A DNA stretch of 42,660 nucleotides from Patescibacteria group bacterium (GTDB lineage: Bacteria > Patescibacteriota > Patescibacteriia > 2-12-FULL-57-11), in assembly GCA_004299275.1 (NCBI GenBank), contig SCSU01000073.1:1-42660 (forward strand), given 5' to 3'. Positions 34,002-42,660 of this stretch are shown here, piece after piece. Under the pieces are notes generated by a model. That model was not told where the DNA came from, ran no database searches, and saw only the letters and a program-made list of their open reading frames with translations. A program made the translations under genes and the position numbers. Each line of letters begins with the position of its first letter. The stretch's first letter is position 1.

Positions 34002-34418
34002 TCAGGCCATCGGCACGCCGGCCGCGACGAGCGGCGGCGAGTCCTCAACGATGTCCAGAGCGAGCGCTTCGAACTCGGGATGCCGGTCGAACTGGCAGAA
34101 GGCGAAGTACTCCTTGAGCTCCAGCCGGTAGCCGTCGGCCGAGTCGGCCTCGCCGTAGCCTCGCACCAGCACGACGGCGAGCCTCTCCCTGATGATCTCC
34201 TCGAGCAGAGCGTGAAGCTCGCGCGGCAGCTCGGAAAAACGCCGGTCGTACCAGCGGCCGAGCGCCAGCCCGCGGCGTCCGCCTTCGATGAAACGCTTGA
34301 AGACGAAACACAGCCCGCGAGTCACGGCCTCGACGTTCTCCTTGGTCTGCGCCAGACCTTCCGGAATGGTGAATACGCGAACCGCGAGGAACCCCCCGAC
34401 TGTCGAAAGTTTGTCCAT
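34002..34418 (-). CDS. Hypothetical protein, isolated gene
   Basis: GGAGG SD upstream of ATG; promoter-like TTGACA-N17-TAAAAA and own terminator. Confidence 0.6.
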   Translation of the reverse strand: MDKLSTVGGFLAVRVFTIPEGLAQTKENVEAVTRGLCFVFKRFIEGGRRGLALGRWYDRRFSELPRELHALLEEIIRERLAVVLVRGYGEADSADGYRLELKEYFAFCQFDRHPEFEALALDIVEDSPPLVAAGVPMA

Positions 34419-34436
34419 GGCAGGCCTCCGCGCCGA

Positions 34437-34465
34437 TTTTTACTCCACAATTTACCGCCTGTCAA
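34437..34465 (-). promoter_or_regulatory. Promoter-like TTGACA-N17-TAAAAA
   Basis: Minus strand -35 at 34465-34460, -10 at 34442-34437. Confidence 0.55.
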
Positions 34466-34485
34466 AAATTGGCTTCCTATGCTAG

Positions 34486-36567
<2,082 letters not shown>

Positions 36568-36570
36568 TGG

Positions 36571-36663
36571 TAGTCCCTCGACTGCGGTCCGACGTGACGT
36601 CGGACCTCCGCTCGGGAACTAGAATCAAAAAGTCCCGAGTGTAACGTACCTGCCGGCAGGTAG
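36571..36663. repeat. Composite hairpin repeat after gyrB
   Basis: Contains ggtccgacgt-g-acgtcggacc (36586-36606), a ctcggga/tcccgag stem and tacctgccggcaggta; shares words with 39961-40050. Confidence 0.8.
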
Positions 36664-36800
36664 GTCAATGGGCTACGAAATACAGCTCCTGAATTCACCC
36701 CCTCTTGTCAGCTATTTAAACACCTGCTACACTTCCACTTGATTTCCTCCCGACCCCCGCCAAGGGGGTTTTTAGAAACCGCAAAAAATCGAAAAACCCT

Positions 36801-37004
36801 ATGTCATGGAAAGACAACCCCATCGGCAAATATCTCTCGGATTCACGGGACGAACTCGCTAAGGTCGTCTGGCCGTCGCGTCAGCAAATCATCAATCACT
36901 CCCTTTTAGTCATCGGCATTTCGCTCGGCGTCGCCATCTATTTCGGCCTGATTGATGTCGGCCTCTCCCGCGCGATGGAAATGCTGATTGCCAAATTCCG
37001 TTAA
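36801..37004 (+). CDS. secE: Preprotein translocase subunit SecE
   Basis: 'RDELAKVVWPSRQQIINHS'; directly before nusG. Confidence 0.93.
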   Translation: MSWKDNPIGKYLSDSRDELAKVVWPSRQQIINHSLLVIGISLGVAIYFGLIDVGLSRAMEMLIAKFR

Positions 37005-37010
37005 TATAAT

Positions 37011-37556
37011 ATGCCCAAACAAGTCGCCCAACACGGCCGCCGCTGGTACGCCATCCACACCTACTCCGGCTACGAGGAGAATGTTTCGAGCAACCTCCGC
37101 GCCAGGATTGACTCCATGGGCATGCAGGACAAAATTTTCAACATTCTGATTCCCAAAGAGAAAAAAATTAAAATCAAAAACGGCAAACGCAAGGTGGTGG
37201 AAGAAAAAATTTTTCCGGGCTACGTGCTGGTGGAGATGGTCGTCACCGACGACTCTTGGTACGTCGTCCGCAACACCCCGAACGTCACCGGCTTTATCGG
37301 CACGGGCACGAACCCCACGCCCGTCGCGGAGGAAGAAATCAAAACGCTCCAAAAACGCATGGGTGTGGAAGAGCCGCAATATAAAATTGACGTTGAGGTC
37401 GGCGATCCGGTGCGCATCAACGACGGGCCTTTTAAAGGTTTTGAGGGCAAGGTCTCCGACGTGGACGAGGAACGCGGCAAGATTAAAGTGCTGGTCAACA
37501 TGTTCGGCCGCGAAACGCCGGTGGAACTGGATTTCTTGCAAATTAAAAAGATGTAA
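37011..37556 (+). CDS. nusG: Transcription termination/antitermination protein NusG
   Basis: '[18 protein letters not shown]', 'FPGYVLVEM', '[18 protein letters not shown]'. Confidence 0.96.
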   Translation: MPKQVAQHGRRWYAIHTYSGYEENVSSNLRARIDSMGMQDKIFNILIPKEKKIKIKNGKRKVVEEKIFPGYVLVEMVVTDDSWYVVRNTPNVTGFIGTGTNPTPVAEEEIKTLQKRMGVEEPQYKIDVEVGDPVRINDGPFKGFEGKVSDVDEERGKIKVLVNMFGRETPVELDFLQIKKM

Positions 37557-37617
37557 GGTAAAACGCTCGAACCTAGGGCTTTATGTCCGCACCCGCGGCG
37601 CGGGTTACACAATAAAT

Positions 37618-38049
37618 ATGGCCGCACCAAAGAAAAAAGTGAAAACTCAAATCAAGCTCCAGATCCCGGCGGGCAAAGCCAACCCCGCGCCGCCGGTCGG
37701 TCCGGCTTTGGGTCAGCACGGTTTGAACATCGCCGAGTTCTGCCAAAAGTTTAACGCCGCGACGTCCAAGCTCGGAGGTGACATCATTCCGGTGGTCATC
37801 ACGGTCTATGAAGACCGCAGCTATAATTTTATTCTCAAAACCCCGCCGGCCGCGGAGCTGTTAAAGAAGGCCGCGGGTATTGAAAAAGGTTCCGGCAAAC
37901 CATTGGCCGAGAAAATCGGCAAAGTCACGCGAGCGCAAATTCTGGAGATTGCGCAAAAGAAACTGCCGGACTTAAACACCACCGACATCGAGGCCGCCAA
38001 ACGCACCATCGAGGGCACGGCGCGGCAGATGGGTTTAGAAGTGGTCTAA
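37618..38049 (+). CDS. rplK: 50S ribosomal protein L11
   Basis: '[34 protein letters not shown]'. Confidence 0.97.
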   Translation: MAAPKKKVKTQIKLQIPAGKANPAPPVGPALGQHGLNIAEFCQKFNAATSKLGGDIIPVVITVYEDRSYNFILKTPPAAELLKKAAGIEKGSGKPLAEKIGKVTRAQILEIAQKKLPDLNTTDIEAAKRTIEGTARQMGLEVV

Positions 38050-38053
38050 CCTT

Positions 38054-38737
38054 ATGCCTCACTCCCAACGTTTTCAGGAACTCAAAAAACTGATTGACCC
38101 GAAAAAGGCTTATCCCCTCGCCGAGGCGGTCGAGCTCGTAAAAAAAACCTCTGCCGCAAAATTTGACGCGACGGTGGAACTGCACTGCAAACTGGGCATC
38201 AACCCGACCAAGGGCGAAGAGCAGGTCCGCGGCACGGTCTCCCTCCCCCACGGCACGGGTAAAACAAAAAAAGTGGCGGCCTTCGTCGGCGGCGAAAAGG
38301 TTAAAGACGCCAGAGAGGCCGGCGCCGATTTAGTCGGCGGCGAGGACCTGATCGCCGAAATCGCCAAAACGGAAAAAATTGACTTTGACGTCGCCGTGGC
38401 CGCGCCGGAGATGATGCCCAAACTGGCCAAGCTGGCCAAGATTCTCGGCCCCCGGGGCCTCATGCCCAATCCCAAAACCGAAACCGTCGGTCCCAACGTG
38501 AAAAAAATGGTGGAGGAGTTAAAGAAAGGTAAAATCGCTTTTAAAAACGACGCCACCGGCAATCTTCACCTCGCCATCGGCAAAGTTTCTTTTGCGGCGG
38601 AAAAACTCGCCGCGAACGCCGCCGCGGCGCTCGAGGCAATCAAAAAAGCCAAACCCGCTTCCTCCAAGGGCGACTATTTTCAAAACATCACCCTGACCTC
38701 TTCCATGGGCCCGGGCGTCAAAGCGCAGGCGGCGTAA
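38054..38737 (+). CDS. rplA: 50S ribosomal protein L1
   Basis: 'LPHGTGKTKKVAAF', 'LGPRGLMPNPKTETV'. Confidence 0.96.
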   Translation: MPHSQRFQELKKLIDPKKAYPLAEAVELVKKTSAAKFDATVELHCKLGINPTKGEEQVRGTVSLPHGTGKTKKVAAFVGGEKVKDAREAGADLVGGEDLIAEIAKTEKIDFDVAVAAPEMMPKLAKLAKILGPRGLMPNPKTETVGPNVKKMVEELKKGKIAFKNDATGNLHLAIGKVSFAAEKLAANAAAALEAIKKAKPASSKGDYFQNITLTSSMGPGVKAQAA

Positions 38738-38752
38738 ATCAAAAAAATCCTT

Positions 38753-39286
38753 ATGGTGCCGGCGAGCCGTCCCAGTTGGGACCAATATTTCATGAACATC
38801 GCGCACGAGGTCGCGCGGCGCAGCAACTGCCTCAGCCGGCAGGTGGCGGCGATTATCGTCCGCGATCGGCGGATTATCTCCACCGGCTACAACGGCACGC
38901 CGCGCAACACCAAAAATTGTTTTGATGGCGGCTGCGGGCGTTGTGCCGAGCGGACTTTGGGTGCCAGCACGGCCGGTGCGCGTCTCGAGGAGTGCACCTG
39001 CTCGCACGGGGAGGAAAATGCCATCGTCCAGGCGGCCTATCACGGCATCTCGCTCAAGGACTCCACGCTCTACACCACTTACTCGCCCTGCCTCATCTGC
39101 GCCAAGATGATTATCAACGCCGGCATCCGCGAGGTCATCTTCGGCGCCGAATATCCGCTCGCCGACCGCGCCCGCGAACTTTTGGCTGAGGCCGGCGTCC
39201 TCCTCCGCCGCCCGGATATTGCCGGCGTGTCGCCGACGCCATCAATAATTGGATTAACTGGAGGTGTCAACGCGTTAACTCGGTAA
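38753..39286 (+). CDS. dCMP/deoxycytidylate deaminase family protein
   Basis: 'YNGTPRNTKNC', 'CSHGEENAIVQAA', 'TTYSPCLICAKMIINAGI'. Confidence 0.92.
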   Translation: MVPASRPSWDQYFMNIAHEVARRSNCLSRQVAAIIVRDRRIISTGYNGTPRNTKNCFDGGCGRCAERTLGASTAGARLEECTCSHGEENAIVQAAYHGISLKDSTLYTTYSPCLICAKMIINAGIREVIFGAEYPLADRARELLAEAGVLLRRPDIAGVSPTPSIIGLTGGVNALTR

Positions 39287-39333
39287 CTCGTAACCCCTCT
39301 TAATCTCCCATTATCCTAAGGGGAGAAATCTAA

Positions 39334-39414
39334 ATTCGTATTTTCGTATTGTATTCGTACTTTCGTAGGCCATAAGTATTCGTAAATTCGTATTTGATTC
39401 GCAATTCGTTTCCC
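39334..39414 (+). repeat. TTCGTA-type repeat (third, divergent copy plus a second half-copy) before the P-loop kinase
   Basis: ATTCGTATTTTCGTATTGTATTCGTACTTTCGTAGGCCAT then TTGATTCGCAATTCG. Confidence 0.8.
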
Positions 39415-39963
39415 ATGAAAATTACCATCGGCCTTGTTGGCGCGCCGGCCGCCGGCAAAGGCACTATCGCCGCTTACTTAGAAAAAACTCGCGGAGCGAA
39501 AAAATTCCGATTCTCCGATCCCCTCTTTGATATTCTCGTCCGGCTGGGCATCGTCTCAACCCGCGACAACATGATCAAGCTCTCGGAAATCCTCCGGGCG
39601 ACCTTCGGCGAAACGCTTCTCGCCGAGGCCCTGCTCGCCGATGCCCAACGGTGCGACGCGGAGCTCATCGTCGTTGATGGCGTCCGACGGGAGGGGGACG
39701 TCGCGGCCTTGCGCCGCTTGCCCGGCTTCCATCTGGCGGCGATTAGCACCCAGCCGGAACTGCGTTTTGAGCGCTCCAAAATACGGGCGGAAAAATCGGG
39801 CGAGGCGACCCAAAGCTACAAAGAATTTTTAGCGTTGGAACAACGTTCAACCGAGACCTCGGCGCGAGAGCTGGAGAAGACGGCGGAAGTTACTTTCGAC
39901 AATAACAACGGGCTTGATAATCTCTACCGGCAAATTGACGAATTCGTCATGAGGATATCGTAG
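39415..39963 (+). CDS. P-loop nucleoside/nucleotide kinase-like protein
   Basis: Walker A 'GLVGAPAAGKGTIAAYLE'; 'RFSDPLFDIL', 'IVVDGVRREGDV'. Confidence 0.75.
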   Translation: MKITIGLVGAPAAGKGTIAAYLEKTRGAKKFRFSDPLFDILVRLGIVSTRDNMIKLSEILRATFGETLLAEALLADAQRCDAELIVVDGVRREGDVAALRRLPGFHLAAISTQPELRFERSKIRAEKSGEATQSYKEFLALEQRSTETSARELEKTAEVTFDNNNGLDNLYRQIDEFVMRIS

Positions 39964-40050
39964 CCCTTCGACTGCGCTCAGGGACTCGTTGATTAAGTTC
40001 CCGAGCTTGCCTGCCTGCCGTAGCTCTCGCGTAGGCAGGTCGAGGGACTA
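39961..40050. repeat. Composite hairpin repeat after the P-loop kinase
   Basis: tagcccttcga...tcgagggacta imperfect outer arms and an inner ctgcctgcc...ggcagg stem. Confidence 0.8.
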
Positions 40051-40052
40051 CA

Positions 40053-40087
40053 ATAATTTCGTACTTTCGTACAATTTTCGTAGCCAT
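40053..40087 (+). repeat. Orphan TTCGTA-type repeat with no start codon
   Basis: aataatttcgtactttcgtacaattttcgtagccat followed by AAAATAA. Confidence 0.75.
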
Positions 40088-40093
40088 AAAATA

Positions 40094-40121
40094 AAAAACG
40101 CGATCCTCACGCGGGATCGCT
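40094..40121 (-). terminator. Rho-independent terminator (minus strand)
   Basis: Minus GCGATCC-CGCGTGA-GGATCGC-GTTTTTT. Confidence 0.88.
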
Positions 40122-40562
40122 TTCCTGTCTCCAGTCGCTCGTCTCGGCCGCGGCCAGCCGGGGACGCGGCTCCCCGCTGAAGTCGCGGTACTCGCCGAGG
40201 AACCTCTTCAGGTGTTCGAGCGCCTTGCCCGGCGTCTCCCATTCGCGGAACTCGACGACCTGCGGGAGTTTGCGGATGGCTCGGGCGCAGGGATGACCCT
40301 GCGGCCAGAGCAGCACGATGGGGATGCTAAGCCCGTTCGCGAGGTGGTGTTCATCGAGCATCGGCGCCGGGCAAACTACGGCGTAGACGACGAGCAGCTT
40401 GGCGTTCCGGACGACCATCAGGTCCGGCGTCCGTCGCGTCTGAATCACGCGATGTCGGTGCTGCTGGATTGTCACTCGAGCGATTTCGGCGAAACGCTCA
40501 GCGCTCCTCCGGGCCCCGGGAGCTAGCAAGTCCAGGGGGACCGACAAACAGATGTAGGACAC
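40107..40562 (-). CDS. Hypothetical protein, GTG start
   Basis: AAGGAGGAGAAC-GTG; the upstream ATG at 40616 falls inside the promoter -35 box. Confidence 0.6.
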   Translation of the reverse strand: MSYICLSVPLDLLAPGARRSAERFAEIARVTIQQHRHRVIQTRRTPDLMVVRNAKLLVVYAVVCPAPMLDEHHLANGLSIPIVLLWPQGHPCARAIRKLPQVVEFREWETPGKALEHLKRFLGEYRDFSGEPRPRLAAAETSDWRQESDPA

Positions 40563-40587
40563 GTTCTCCTCCTTACTCCGACTGATA

Positions 40588-40616
40588 AACATAAACGAAT
40601 AGTTTATTTGAGTCAA
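40588..40616 (-). promoter_or_regulatory. Promoter-like TTGACT-N17-TATGTT
   Basis: Minus strand -35 at 40616-40611, -10 at 40593-40588. Confidence 0.6.
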
Positions 40617-40687
40617 GAGGGCGGTGTTTCTTGTGCCCCGCGCTCTCTTGTGTGAGAATAGGGCGGACGCGATAGAAAGGAGGAACT

Positions 40688-41386
40688 ATGTTCGTGATAA
40701 TTGACGGCATTGACGGGAGCGGCAAAGGCGTAATCGTGGAGTGTCTCGCCGCCGCGCTGCGGGAGCAAGGGCGAGATGTCTTTGACGCCCGCGCGGCAAT
40801 GCGGAGGGAGGGCCGCGTGCCCGGCGCCGAGGACATCGGCGGCGCCGACGCGGTCGTGACCACCGAGCCGGCCTATGCCTGGGCCGGGCTCGCGCTCCGC
40901 GAGGAGCTCCTGCGCAATCCGGCCTACGACCCGCTCACGGTCGCCCAGGCCTTTGCCGTGGACCGCGAAATCCACTATCGACGGGTCATCCTGCCCAGCA
41001 GCGCCGCCGACAAGCTCATCATTTCCGAACGCGGCATCTCCGGCTCGCTTGCCTACCAAGTCGTTGCCGGCATCCCTGAGGAAAAAATTCTCGCGCTCCC
41101 CGGCAACCGCCTGGCGCTCGAGAACCCGCCGGACCTGCTCGTCCTCGCGCAGCTTGACGCGGAAACAGCGCTCAAGCGCCTCGCGGCTCGCGCGGGCAAA
41201 GATGACGGCTCCTACTACGAACGCCGGCCGTTCCTCGAAGAGCTGGCCGTCCGCTACCGCGACCCGGCTTTCCGAGAAATCTTCCAAAGCCGTGGCACGC
41301 GCGTCATCGAAATCTCAACCGAAGGAACACTGGCAGACACCGAAGCGCGCGCCCGCACTCTGCTCCTGCCGCTCCTCGCCCAATGA
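40688..41386 (+). CDS. tmk: Thymidylate kinase
   Basis: 'MFVIIDGIDGSGKGVIVECLAAAL', 'TTEPAY', 'DREIHYRRVILP', 'SERGISGSLAYQ'. Confidence 0.85.
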   Translation: MFVIIDGIDGSGKGVIVECLAAALREQGRDVFDARAAMRREGRVPGAEDIGGADAVVTTEPAYAWAGLALREELLRNPAYDPLTVAQAFAVDREIHYRRVILPSSAADKLIISERGISGSLAYQVVAGIPEEKILALPGNRLALENPPDLLVLAQLDAETALKRLAARAGKDDGSYYERRPFLEELAVRYRDPAFREIFQSRGTRVIEISTEGTLADTEARARTLLLPLLAQ

Positions 41387-41407
41387 ACCCGACCGGCAAG
41401 CATCATT

Positions 41408-41434
41408 TCTCGGACTTGCGCCGAGACTTTTTTA
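41408..41434 (+). terminator. Rho-independent terminator after tmk
   Basis: tctcgg-acttgcg-ccgaga followed by cttttttatt. Confidence 0.8.
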
Positions 41435-41479
41435 TTAGTACGCTAGCGAAGCGGAAATTATCTAACGACAAACAATTTT

Positions 41480-42259
41480 ATGACTACCCTCCTCACCGCC
41501 GGCGATATCATTGACCGCAGCGCCCAGTTCTATCGTCTCCATCTCGGTAAAGTTTTGCGCGTCACCGTCTGGAGTCTCGCCGCCGGGCTCGCGGCCGGCG
41601 TCGCCGAAAATCTGCTCCTCTGGCTCGGTCAAACCGATACTTTAATCGGGAAAATTGTCCTTCTTTTAACCGGCCTGCCGGTGATGGCTGTTTCAGTATT
41701 CGTGACGCTCCTCCTCACCCGCGCCATGGTCCGGGAGATCAAGGGGGCCGAAAGGTGTCCGGCGGCGACGTGGCGGGACGCGGCGCGGAGCTTTTGGCCG
41801 ATGGCCGCAACACTTATCCTTGTCACGGCGCTAATCTTCCTCGGCGGCATGGCTTTCCTCGTCCCGGGAGTTATCTTTTGGACTTGGTTCGCTTTCGCTC
41901 CGGTCGCCGTGGCGACGGGCGACGCCGGCGTCAAAAAAAGTTTCGGCCTGAGTCGCGAACTCGTCGCGGGAAAATTTTTCTCCGTACTCTGGCGGCTGGC
42001 CGCGCCGATGATTTTCTTTTTTCTGCTCCAGCTCGTGATGTTGCTCCTTACCACCCTGCTGCTCCAGGGGGCGGTCCGCGGCGTTTGGTCAATTGAGATC
42101 CTGGTCGCCGGCGCGCCGCTCTGGTTTTTGCTCCTGCTTAGTTTGATTATGGAAGTTATCCGAACGGCCGTTCTGCCGCTTTTTGTCTTCAGCGCCACCA
42201 TGCTCTACTTGGCGCTCAGCGATGCGAAACCAGAACCAACAAAACCAGAACAGGTATGA
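41480..42259 (+). CDS. Multi-pass membrane protein of unknown function
   Basis: Several TM helices; ATGA overlap with gatB. Confidence 0.75.
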   Translation: MTTLLTAGDIIDRSAQFYRLHLGKVLRVTVWSLAAGLAAGVAENLLLWLGQTDTLIGKIVLLLTGLPVMAVSVFVTLLLTRAMVREIKGAERCPAATWRDAARSFWPMAATLILVTALIFLGGMAFLVPGVIFWTWFAFAPVAVATGDAGVKKSFGLSRELVAGKFFSVLWRLAAPMIFFFLLQLVMLLLTTLLLQGAVRGVWSIEILVAGAPLWFLLLLSLIMEVIRTAVLPLFVFSATMLYLALSDAKPEPTKPEQV

Positions 42260-42660
42260 AGTTCATTCCCATCATCGGCCTCGAAATCCACGTCCAGCTC
42301 AAAACCAAAAGCAAAATGTTCTGCTCTTGTTCCAATCAGGGGGAATTCGAGCCGCCGAACACCACCATCTGCCCGATCTGCACCGGCCAACCCGGAGTGC
42401 TGCCGGTGATTAACGCCGCGGCGGTCAGGATGGGAATCAAAGTCGGCAAAGCGCTCGGTTGCGCTATCCCCGACCGCGCCAAGTTTGACCGCAAAAACTA
42501 TTTTTACCCCGACCTGCCCAAGGGCTACCAAATTTCCCAGTACGATTTGCCGGTGGCTATTGGCGGTAAGCTCGCGGTGGAAGTGCCGGGAGCTAAGACG
42601 GCGCGGCCGCAAGTGGTAGTCGGCATCACCCGCGCCCATTTGGAGGAAGACGCGGCAAAA
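42256..42660 (+). CDS. gatB: Asp/Glu-tRNA amidotransferase subunit B, truncated by window end
   Basis: '[20 protein letters not shown]', '[12 protein letters not shown]', '[20 protein letters not shown]'. Confidence 0.95.
   Translation, partial: MKFIPIIGLEIHVQLKTKSKMFCSCSNQGEFEPPNTTICPICTGQPGVLPVINAAAVRMGIKVGKALGCAIPDRAKFDRKNYFYPDLPKGYQISQYDLPVAIGGKLAVEVPGAKTARPQVVVGITRAHLEEDAAK

Noticed and set aside
34002-34418. Toxin-antitoxin or phage-defence gene
   Set aside because: Single unknown gene without partner or diagnostic motif; function cannot be supported from sequence.
36906-37541. 211-aa minus-strand ORF opposite secE/nusG
   Set aside because: Overlaps two confident essential genes on the other strand.
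38753-39286. Cytidine-deaminase-type defence effector
   Set aside because: Motifs fit an ordinary dCMP deaminase and the neighbours are ribosomal and kinase genes.

Overview
This is a GC-rich, gene-dense bacterial contig end, read as Candidate Phyla Radiation / Patescibacteria and probably Parcubacteria-like. The taxon is inferred from compact gene content, a short EF-Ts, DUF3048/DUF2207/DUF5654-type proteins and repeat-rich spacers; it was not tested. Recognisable genes include mltG, a NUDIX hydrolase, a GH-A-type glycosidase, manC-like, uppP, PAP2, znuB/znuC/znuA-like, trxB, mutM, a GxxExxY protein, gpmI, eno, SIMPL, pgk, NDH-2, gapA, tsf, rpsB, queA, rpmE, prfA, prmC, a type IV pilin-like gene, DUF3048, rplY, rodA, gyrB, secE, nusG, rplK, rplA, a dCMP deaminase, a P-loop kinase, tmk and a partial gatB. 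I saw no rRNA, tRNA, CRISPR array or transposase. The main novelty is in the short repeats. (1) Heptanucleotide arrays (CTANNNN, CCAAATW) lie between genes and also in-frame inside prmC (twice, each with a 42-nt core) and eno. (2) A palindrome with 15-bp arms occurs between znuC and znuA and again in-frame inside queA, resembling Rickettsia palindromic elements. (3) A 49-nt element, 48/49 identical in two copies, runs from a possible -35 box to the start codon region. (4) Several stop codons lie in or at the edge of repeats. (5) There are two kinds of gene: housekeeping genes mostly without a visible Shine-Dalgarno, and a set of mostly uncharacterised single genes with strong Shine-Dalgarno sequences, usually promoter-like boxes, and their own hairpin terminators. 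The first 82 bp are a perfect fold-back of 147-228, probably an assembly or library artefact.
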